Source of the DNA: Candidatus Saganbacteria bacterium
Lineage (GTDB): Bacteria > Margulisbacteria > WOR-1 > O2-12-FULL-45-9 > XYB2-FULL-48-7
DNA length: 5,090 nucleotides
Direction of reading: 5' to 3'
NCBI GenBank assembly: GCA_020051815.1
Contig: JAGVQF010000027.1
Location: 1 to 5,090 of the forward strand
The notes below the pieces were generated by a model. That model had not been told where the DNA came from. It worked only from the letters and a program-made list of their open reading frames with translations, and did not search any database. Shown piece after piece: positions 1-4,896 of the stretch (positions within the stretch are counted from its first letter, which is position 1; each line of letters opens with the position of its first letter). The position numbers and the translations under genes were made by a program.

Positions 1-1
1 G

Positions 2-477
2 ATCTGCTTTGTGGAAGATGATAATTATAATAACTTCTTAAAAGAAAAAGTTCCCGAGGCGGTTAAGCCGGGGCTTATTGTCGATACTCACGGGAAAAAG
101 TCGGAGAGCATCAGGGGGTAGTGTTCTACACGATCGGCCAGCGCAAGGGGATAGGGGCGCATAAGGGGAGTCCGAAATACGTCGTCAAGATAGATCAGGA
201 AAATAATGTTATTGTTATTGGTGATGAGAAAGACCTGCTCAACGATGAATTGGTCGCCGGGCAGGTTTCTTTCGTTTCCGGCCAGTGGCCGGACAAGCCC
301 TTAGCAGCCACCGCGAAGATAAGATATAATTCAACGGCGGCTGAAGCGGTTGTTAGGTCGTTGGGAGGTTCGGTGGTTGGGGTAAAATTCAGGGAGCCGC
401 AGAGAGCCGTCACGCCCGGACAGTCGGTCGTATTCTACGAAGGAGAAGAAGTAATTGGCGGCGGAATTATTCAGTAA
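2..477 (+). CDS. mnmA: tRNA-specific 2-thiouridylase MnmA, C-terminal part, frame broken by an apparent 1-base deletion
   Basis: MnmA transfers sulfur to U34 of tRNAs for Lys, Glu and Gln in the cytoplasm; roughly its last 160 residues are here, and the N-terminal PP-loop half lies before the window. Reading from position 2 gives ICFVEDDNYNNFL, which holds the second catalytic cysteine (codon 5-7, equivalent to E. coli Cys199). The frame reaches TAG at 119-121. Shifting by one base at the AAAAAG run (95-100) restores the family sequence GEHQG-VVFYTIGQRKGIG, then YVVKID, the C-terminal beta-barrel, and the hallmark endings AVTPGQSVVFY and GGGII before TAA at 475-477. A missing G after AAAAAG would explain this completely. 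It may be a sequencing or assembly error, a real mutation or, least likely, programmed frameshifting. The identity is clear; whether the gene is functional is open. Its last 23 bases overlap nadA. Confidence 0.9.
441..445 (+). promoter_or_regulatory. Shine-Dalgarno site for nadA, inside mnmA
   Basis: AGGAG lies 9 nt before the TTG at 455. It supports TTG 455 as the nadA start. Because the site is inside the mnmA coding region, nadA translation is probably coupled to that of mnmA. Confidence 0.7.
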
Positions 478-1372
478 GATCCTGAAACTCAAAAAAGAGC
501 GCAACGCCGTTATCCTGGCGCATAACTACCAGCGGCCCGAGGTGCAGGATATCGCCGATTATGTCGGCGACTCACTGGGGCTCTCCATCCAGGCCTCAAA
601 GGCAAAAGCCGATGTTATCGTCTTTTGCGGCGTCCACTTTATGGCCGAGACGGCGGCTATTCTTTGCCCTGATAAGAAGATCATCATGCCGGAGGTCAAG
701 GCGGGGTGCCCAATGGCCGATATGATAACGGTCGAGAAGCTGCAAAAGATCAAAGATCAAAATCCAAATGTCCCGGTCGTTTGCTACGTCAATACGAGCG
801 CCGAGATCAAAGCCGAATCGGATATCTGCTGTACTTCCGCCAACTCCGTGAAAGTCGTCGCCTCGCTCCCTGACAAAGAAGTCATCTTTGTGCCGGACAA
901 ATATCTGGGGGCCTATACCCAGAGCAAAATTCCCGACAAGAAACTGGTCCTGTATGAGGGCTATTGCCCGACTCACGCCAATATTTTTCCCGAGCATATC
1001 GAAGCCGCCAAAAAGGCGCACCCGCAGGCGCTCGTCCTGGTCCACCCGGAATGCCGGCCCCAAGTGACCGCATTGGCCGACGAAGTCCTTTCAACGGGCG
1101 GCATGCTCAAGTTCGTAAAAAACTCTGAAAAGCAGGAGTTCATCATCGGCACGGAAATGGGGATCATCTATACTTTGCAGAAGCAGAACCCGGGCAAGAA
1201 TTTCTATCCGGCTTCAGAGCGCGCGGTCTGCCCCAATATGAAGCTGACGACACTGGAAAAGGTCTTCTGGTCGCTTGAAGATATGAAGACGGAAGTCGTT
1301 GTGCCAAAAGAGGTCGCGGATAAAGCCAGAAAGGCGATCGAGCGGATGTTGGAGATAGGCCGGCAGGATTAG
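455..1372 (+). CDS. nadA: Quinolinate synthase NadA
   Basis: NadA condenses iminoaspartate (made by NadB or aspartate dehydrogenase) with dihydroxyacetone phosphate to form quinolinate, the precursor of NAD. It is a cytoplasmic enzyme with an oxygen-sensitive [4Fe-4S] cluster. The 305-residue product matches the compact form of the family. The three expected cluster cysteines are visible: Cys85 in KAGCPMADM, Cys171 in YEGYCPTHANIF and Cys259 in AVCPNMK. Also present are the N-terminal AHNYQ (His22), YVNTSAE (Tyr111), CCTSANS and VHPECRP (His197, Glu199), which line the active site in known structures. The TTG start is chosen because AGGAG precedes it at 9 nt and the start gives the usual N-terminus just before AVILAHNYQ. 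No nadB or nadC is visible nearby. The gene overlaps the end of mnmA by 23 bases, so the two are probably cotranscribed. Confidence 0.96.
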   Translation: MAAELFSKILKLKKERNAVILAHNYQRPEVQDIADYVGDSLGLSIQASKAKADVIVFCGVHFMAETAAILCPDKKIIMPEVKAGCPMADMITVEKLQKIKDQNPNVPVVCYVNTSAEIKAESDICCTSANSVKVVASLPDKEVIFVPDKYLGAYTQSKIPDKKLVLYEGYCPTHANIFPEHIEAAKKAHPQALVLVHPECRPQVTALADEVLSTGGMLKFVKNSEKQEFIIGTEMGIIYTLQKQNPGKNFYPASERAVCPNMKLTTLEKVFWSLEDMKTEVVVPKEVADKARKAIERMLEIGRQD

Positions 1373-1400
1373 CCCCTCGACTCACTTCGTTCGCTCGGGG
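1373..1400. repeat. GC-rich repeat-like element between convergent genes, possible weak bidirectional terminator
   Basis: The whole 28-nt gap between the stop codons of nadA and the response regulator is CCCC...GGGG with the core CTCACTTCGTTCGCTC. The outer CCCC/GGGG can pair, with GA/TC pairing inside if two bases bulge. The inner part pairs poorly and there is no T-tract on either side, so it is not a textbook intrinsic terminator. The core resembles a motif I recall as widespread between genes in many bacterial genomes, but its copy number here cannot be judged from one window. Confidence 0.35.
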
Positions 1401-1829
1401 TTAATGGATAGCGCCCATGGCTGGGCCGGAGTCACCTTCGTGGCGGGAAGCTTTGGCGCGTTTGCGCCGCAGGCCTCGCTCGACCAGCTCATAGATCTCT
1501 TCCATCAGGAACGGCTTGCGCAGGTATTCGAGGGCGCCAAGCGTGATCGCGTTGGCGTGATTTGATTCGGTGGCATAGGCGGTGACGATGACCACTTCGA
1601 TCCCCGGGTCGGCTTCTTTGAGCTTTTTGAGGACTTCCAGCCCATCCATGCCGGGCAGTCGGTAATCGACGAAGGCCATGTCAAACTTGCCTTTTTCGAG
1701 CGAGGCCAGGGCGGCCGGCCCGTCAGGAAAAGTCGTGACGTCGTAATCCTTGATCTTTAAGATCATCTTGAAAGATTCCAGGACCGACGGCTCATCATCG
1801 ATGACGATTATCTTAACGTTGTCTGACAA
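1401..1829 (-). CDS. Single-domain response regulator (CheY-like receiver)
   Basis: The 142-residue product is a lone phosphoacceptor receiver domain. The acidic pocket is Asp11-Asp12 in VIDDEP, the phosphorylation site is Asp55 in AFVDYRLPGMDG, the switch threonine is Thr83 in IVTAYA, and the conserved lysine is Lys105 in LRKPF. All key residues are intact, so it should be phosphorylatable. After the receiver fold (to about residue 122) there is only a short basic, then polar tail (RRKRAKASRH...), with no DNA-binding or enzymatic output domain. It therefore probably acts by protein contact or as a phosphorelay intermediate. No histidine kinase is in the window, so its partner and role are unknown. 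The start is TTG: no ATG or GTG lies between the upstream in-frame stop and it, and a G-run precedes it at 8 nt. The PxxF and LRKPF sequences resemble the NtrC/AtoC-type receiver class. Confidence 0.93.
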   Translation of the reverse strand: MSDNVKIIVIDDEPSVLESFKMILKIKDYDVTTFPDGPAALASLEKGKFDMAFVDYRLPGMDGLEVLKKLKEADPGIEVVIVTAYATESNHANAITLGALEYLRKPFLMEEIYELVERGLRRKRAKASRHEGDSGPAMGAIH

Positions 1830-1837
1830 GTGCCTTG

Positions 1838-1847
1838 CCCCCCTTTT
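1838..1847 (-). promoter_or_regulatory. Shine-Dalgarno-like purine run for the response regulator
   Basis: On the minus strand AAAAGGGGGG ends 8 nt before the TTG at 1829-1827. A second AAGG at 1836-1833 is only 3 nt from the start and is probably too close. This run supports the TTG start, since no other start codon is available upstream before the in-frame stop. Confidence 0.5.
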
Positions 1848-1859
1848 GAATTCATCGAT

Positions 1860-1888
1860 ATTTTAACATCGGGCCAGTGTGATTGCAA
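1860..1888 (-). promoter_or_regulatory. Predicted sigma-70-type promoter for the response regulator
   Basis: On the minus strand, TTGCAA (1888-1883) is followed after 17 nt by TAAAAT (1865-1860). These match the -35 consensus at 4 of 6 and the -10 at 5 of 6. The predicted start near 1853 leaves a short leader of about 24 nt that contains the purine-rich ribosome site. The -35 box is a palindrome also usable by the opposite promoter. Confidence 0.5.
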
Positions 1889-1911
1889 ACATTTTTTGAT
1901 TATGATATTCT
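1883..1911 (+). promoter_or_regulatory. Predicted promoter for the tRNA and downstream cluster
   Basis: TTGCAA (1883-1888), a 17-nt spacer, then TATTCT (1906-1911), preceded by TGA in the extended -10 position (1903-1905). Transcription would begin near 1918, just ahead of the mature tRNA 5' end at 1921. The alternative -10 TATGAT (1901-1906) matches better by itself but has no good -35 at the right distance. Confidence 0.4.
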
Positions 1912-1920
1912 AATTTTAAA

Positions 1921-1994
1921 GCCGGGATAGCTCAGTTGGCTAGAGCGAGGGACTCATAAGCCCTAGGTCGTCGGTTCAATCCCGACTCCCGGCA
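1921..1994 (+). tRNA. tRNA with anticodon CAU: Ile2 (lysidine-modified) or elongator Met
   Basis: A complete cloverleaf of 74 nt. The acceptor stem GCCGGGA/TCCCGGC (1921-1927, 1987-1993) pairs perfectly; the D stem is GCTC/GAGC; the anticodon loop is CTCATAA with CAT at 1955-1957; the T stem is GTCGG/CCGAC with loop TTCAATC; the discriminator is A1994. CCA is not encoded. The first pair G1-C72 and C11-G24 rule against a bacterial initiator tRNA. CAU then means elongator Met, or Ile2 whose C34 is converted to lysidine by TilS. The variable-to-T-arm segment GGTCG..GGTTCAA resembles E. coli ileX as I recall it, and tilS lies 331 nt downstream, so Ile2 is somewhat favoured, though not settled. 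The anticodon stem has an A31-G39 mismatch (1952/1960) next to the loop. Confidence 0.93.
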
Positions 1995-2016
1995 TAACTT
2001 AATAAAGAATTTTCCC

Positions 2017-2319
2017 ATGAAAGACAAAACATTGGCAGCGCTGGCTTATATCCTATGGATACCATCCCTTTACATCGTCCTGACCGAAAAAAGGCGCGAT
2101 GAGTTCGTTGGATTCCACGGCGGGCAGGCACTCGTCCTCTGGACGGGGATATTCCTCATTTTCTTTGCTGTCCGCTTCCTGGTCAACCTGATCTGGAGCT
2201 TTTTTTATATTCCTTATCTTGACGTCTTGGAGATACTGACCGGGGCCGGCCTGTACGGCTACGCCTGCTATTGCGGCTGGCGATGTTATCAGGAGATCGC
2301 TTTTAAGGTCCCGCACTAA
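2017..2319 (+). CDS. Small three-helix membrane protein, Tic20/DUF4870-like
   Basis: The 100-residue product has three hydrophobic segments, at about residues 6-22, 38-60 and 68-88. Between the first and second is a charged, conserved-looking loop, KRRDEFVGFHGGQAL (25-39). The pattern of a helix, then a Lys/Arg-rich turn, then F-x-x-FH-x-x-QAL leading into the next helix is what I associate with small Tic20-like or DUF4870 membrane proteins, whose bacterial function is not established. No signal peptide cleavage site or catalytic motif is seen. It begins 22 nt after the tRNA and ends 5 nt before tilS, so it is probably cotranscribed with both. The ribosome site before the ATG is weak (AAAG in an AT-rich leader). 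The family assignment is tentative; that it is a real membrane protein is well supported. Confidence 0.8.
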   Translation: MKDKTLAALAYILWIPSLYIVLTEKRRDEFVGFHGGQALVLWTGIFLIFFAVRFLVNLIWSFFYIPYLDVLEILTGAGLYGYACYCGWRCYQEIAFKVPH

Positions 2320-2324
2320 ATAAT

Positions 2325-3698
2325 ATGATCGATAAGAAATTCCTGGAAACCATTAAAGAGTATAAGATGTTTGCGCCGGGGGATGTCGTGCTGGCGGCGG
2401 TCTCGGGCGGGGTCGACTCGACGGCACTGCTCCATCTTTTGCATTCGATTCAGGATGGGGCGAAAATCTCCCTGCACATTGCCCATCTCAACCACATGCT
2501 GCGCAAAGGCGACGCCGATCTTGACGTCAGGTTTGTCGAGGGGCTGGCGCAAAAACTGGGCCTGCCGATCACGGTCGAAGCCGTCGACGTTGCCGCGCTG
2601 GCCAGGCAGGAAAAGATGGGGATCGAAGAGGCGGCCCGTGAGGCGCGTTATGAATTTTTTGAGCGGACAGCCAAGCGGGTAGGGGCCAATAAGATCGCGG
2701 TCGGCCATACGGCTGACGATAATATTGAGACCTTTTTAATGCGCCTGCTGCGGGGCGCGGGCCTTAAGGGGCTCTGCGGCATCCCGCCCAAGCGGGGGAC
2801 GATCGTTCGCCCGCTGATCAGGGCCTGGCGGCGCGAGATCGAGGATTATGTCGGCGCGCTCAAGCTGGTGCCGCGCCGCGACCACACCAATTATGAATCA
2901 AGATACATGCGCAACAGCGTGCGGCTCAAGCTCGTGCCCCAGCTCAAGATCTATAACCTGAACATCAAGGAGATCATCCTGCAGACCATCCTGCTTTTGA
3001 CCGAAGACAGCCTCTACATTGAGAACAAAGCGGCGGAGGCGCTGGCCGAGGTCCAGATCGAGCAAAACGCGGGCGAGATCAAACTTTCTCTGCCCCGCTT
3101 GAGCAAAGTCGAGCCGGCCATCCAGGGCCACCTGCTCCGGCTGGCGATCGAGCGGGTTAAGGGCGACCTCTTCCAGTTGTCCTTTGGGCATATCCGCGGC
3201 CTGCTCGATAAGTTTGACGCGACGGAGCGTTGGGAGATGCACCTGCCGGGCGGGATTTTTGCCGCGGGCGCCCGCGACGTCCTGACGATCAGCCGGGAAA
3301 AGTCGGCGGCGCTGACTGCCCAGGAATTCAGATATTCATTATCGGTGCCGGGGGAAGTCAAACTGCCGGAGATCGGACGCACATTTAGCTGCGGATATGC
3401 TGATAAGCTGGATAAAAACGCCGACCGCTGTGTCGCTTTTGTCGACTATGCCGCGCTGGGCAAGGAATTGATCGTGCGCAGCAAACTGCCCGGCGACCGT
3501 TTCGCCCCTCTGGGGGTGAAAGGGACAAAGAAACTGCAGGACTTTTTTGTTGACGAAAAGATCCCGGCCGAGGAGCGGGAGGCCGTGCCCGTTGTCGAGA
3601 GCGGCGGCAAGATCGTCTGGGTCGCCGGACTGCGCCTCGATGAGCGAGCCAAAGTGACCGAGAAGACAAAACGGATCGTTCGGCTGGAGTTAAAGTGA
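2325..3698 (+). CDS. tilS: tRNA(Ile)-lysidine synthase TilS
   Basis: TilS uses ATP and lysine to convert C34 of tRNA-Ile2 (CAU) into lysidine, changing the codon read from AUG to AUA and the charging from Met to Ile. The 457-residue product is full length. The ATP-binding PP-loop SGGVDS is at residues 27-32. The N-terminal domain continues with IAHLNHMLR (52-60) and GHTADDNIETFLMRLLRG (127-144). The RYMRNSVR...LVP segment (193-205) closes the catalytic domain. The C-terminal tRNA-binding region includes KLQDFFVDEKIP (403-414) and WVAGLRLDERAKVT (432-445). The gene follows the small membrane protein by 5 nt without its own clear ribosome site (the nearest AAGG is 16 nt before the ATG), suggesting translational coupling. 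Its end overlaps folP by 4 nt. A tRNA-CAU, a possible substrate, heads the same cluster. Confidence 0.96.
   Translation: MIDKKFLETIKEYKMFAPGDVVLAAVSGGVDSTALLHLLHSIQDGAKISLHIAHLNHMLRKGDADLDVRFVEGLAQKLGLPITVEAVDVAALARQEKMGIEEAAREARYEFFERTAKRVGANKIAVGHTADDNIETFLMRLLRGAGLKGLCGIPPKRGTIVRPLIRAWRREIEDYVGALKLVPRRDHTNYESRYMRNSVRLKLVPQLKIYNLNIKEIILQTILLLTEDSLYIENKAAEALAEVQIEQNAGEIKLSLPRLSKVEPAIQGHLLRLAIERVKGDLFQLSFGHIRGLLDKFDATERWEMHLPGGIFAAGARDVLTISREKSAALTAQEFRYSLSVPGEVKLPEIGRTFSCGYADKLDKNADRCVAFVDYAALGKELIVRSKLPGDRFAPLGVKGTKKLQDFFVDEKIPAEEREAVPVVESGGKIVWVAGLRLDERAKVTEKTKRIVRLELK
3686..3689 (+). promoter_or_regulatory. Shine-Dalgarno site deciding the GTG start of folP
   Basis: GGAG inside the last codons of tilS lies 5 nt before GTG 3695. 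With the GTGA stop-start overlap it fixes the folP start here instead of at a later ATG, such as the one near the catalytic domain at residue 140. Confidence 0.6.
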
Positions 3699-4894
3699 GC
3701 GCCCGGGTCATTGAGATAAGTGACCTGGCGCTGGCTGAAAAAGAGATATTGTCGCTGGGCTGTGACCGGGCTGGCGTTAAGCTGATGGCCTCCAAGGCGG
3801 TCAGTCGTGTCATAAAACTTAAAGGCATTCGGCCGGTAGCGGCCAATATCATCAAGCAGGAGATGCTCTCTTTTGGCGGGGAGGCGGCCACCGCTTACGG
3901 CTCGATCGATCATTCGGTCAAAGAGACCGATCTTTTGATCTTCGGCACGCTCAAACAGCTCGGTCTTTTGACCAAGAAATTGAAAATGCACCAGTTCGGC
4001 CTGCCCAAACTTTCAACCGAGATCGAAACCTGCTTGAAAAATTACGCACAGGAACCGGCACCGATCAAAGTCGGCCCAAAGACGCTGGCTTTTGGGCGGC
4101 GCAGCTACATAATGGGCATCTTGAACGTCACCCCAGATTCATTTTCCGATGGCGGTAAATTTTTAGATACCCGGGCCGCTCTCGAACGGGCCAGAATAAT
4201 GTTTGACGAGGGGGCCGATATCATCGATGTCGGCGGCGAATCGACCAGGCCGGGCGCCGTGACTGTCCCAGCCCGGGAAGAAATAAAAAGGGTGGTCCCG
4301 GTCATTAAAGCCCTGGCGAAGATCAAAGGCCTGGCTATCTCGATCGACACCCGCAAGGCCGTTGTCGCCCGTGCGGCGCTCGAAGCCGGCGCGCACATGG
4401 TCAACGATGTCAGCGGGCTAAGATATGACAAGGCGATGGCCAAAGTCATCGCGCAATACCAGGTCCCGGCCTGTCTCATGCACATGCGGGGCACTCCAAG
4501 AACTATGCAGAAAAAACCGGCCTATGCCGACCTGATGGGGGAGATAATCGATTGCCTCTCCGAAGGTATTGCAATTGCAATTAATGCTGGTATACTACTT
4601 GAGAAAATTATCGTGGATCCGGGTCTTGGCTTCGGCAAAACCCTGGCCCACAACCTCGAGATCATGAGCAGATTGCATGAGCTAAAAGGGCTGGGCCGGC
4701 CGATATTGATCGGCCCGTCCCGCAAGTCGATGATCGGCCAGGTCCTCGGCCTGCCGCCCGCAGAGAGGGTGGAGGGTACGGCGGCGGTGGCCGCGCTGGC
4801 GATCTGGAACGGCGCCGATATTTTGCGCGTTCATGATGTTAAAGAAATATTCCGGGCCGCCCGGATGACAGATTCGATGATCAGGAGGAGTTAG
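3695..4894 (+). CDS. folP: Dihydropteroate synthase FolP, long form with N-terminal extra domain
   Basis: FolP joins 6-hydroxymethyl-dihydropterin diphosphate (made by FolK) to p-aminobenzoate, giving 7,8-dihydropteroate; it is the sulfonamide target. The product has 399 residues against about 270-280 for typical bacterial enzymes. Residues 140-399 hold the complete TIM-barrel signature: MGILNVTPDSFSDGG (140-154), DVGGESTRPGA (178-188), SIDTR (216-220), NDVSG (237-241), MHMRGTP (262-268), DPGLGFGKT (308-316), GPSRKS (341-345 region) and RVHD (378-381). Residues 1-125 form a separate domain including AANIIKQEMLSFGGEAA (49-65) and a TDLLIFGT strand. I recall a similar extension in long DHPS proteins of Clostridia-like bacteria; its role is unknown. 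The GTG start overlaps the tilS stop by 4 nt (GTGA), with GGAG 5 nt upstream, so translation is coupled. Confidence 0.96.
   Translation: MSARVIEISDLALAEKEILSLGCDRAGVKLMASKAVSRVIKLKGIRPVAANIIKQEMLSFGGEAATAYGSIDHSVKETDLLIFGTLKQLGLLTKKLKMHQFGLPKLSTEIETCLKNYAQEPAPIKVGPKTLAFGRRSYIMGILNVTPDSFSDGGKFLDTRAALERARIMFDEGADIIDVGGESTRPGAVTVPAREEIKRVVPVIKALAKIKGLAISIDTRKAVVARAALEAGAHMVNDVSGLRYDKAMAKVIAQYQVPACLMHMRGTPRTMQKKPAYADLMGEIIDCLSEGIAIAINAGILLEKIIVDPGLGFGKTLAHNLEIMSRLHELKGLGRPILIGPSRKSMIGQVLGLPPAERVEGTAAVAALAIWNGADILRVHDVKEIFRAARMTDSMIRRS
4569..4596 (+). promoter_or_regulatory. Possible internal promoter within folP, upstream of folK
   Basis: TTGCAA (4569-4574), a 16-nt spacer, then TATACT (4591-4596), directly preceded by TGG, an extended -10 element. 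It sits in an AT-rich island (codons 292-301) where the otherwise GC-ending gene uses ATT, ATA, CTA and CTT. A transcript from here would start about 290 nt ahead of folK. This is a sequence match only; the coding constraint of an Ile/Ala-rich helix could also produce it. Confidence 0.3.
4883..4890 (+). promoter_or_regulatory. Strong Shine-Dalgarno site for folK
   Basis: AGGAGGAG ends 6 nt before ATG 4897, overlapping the last folP codons. It is the strongest ribosome site in the window. It shows that the lysine-rich N-terminus of the next gene is translated, not an annotation artefact. Confidence 0.8.
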
Positions 4895-4896
4895 TT

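Noticed and set aside
744..766. Short tandem AGATCAA repeat in nadA
   Set aside because: Only two 7-base units, in frame in a variable surface loop (KIKDQNPN); too short to mean anything beyond local composition.
596..1063. A 155-codon open frame on the minus strand inside nadA
   Set aside because: It is antisense to a fully convincing nadA, and its product shows no recognisable motif or ribosome site; it is a by-product of nadA codon bias.
1921..1994. Initiator tRNA-fMet
   Set aside because: The first acceptor pair is G-C, not the C-A mismatch of bacterial initiators, and positions 11-24 are C-G instead of A-U.
1995..2016. Attachment site at the 3' end of the tRNA
   Set aside because: No integrase gene, no repeat of the tRNA 3' end elsewhere in the window, and the downstream genes are ordinary housekeeping genes.
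3446..3991. A 181-codon minus-strand open frame across the tilS-folP junction
   Set aside because: It lies opposite two well-supported genes with clear motifs, and the product has no family features.
4698..4715. Perfect 7-bp inverted repeat with a 4-nt loop (GGCCGAT/ATCGGCC) in folP
   Set aside because: It encodes the conserved GRPILIGPSRKS segment, has no T-tract, and lies mid-gene, so it is probably a codon coincidence and not a terminator.
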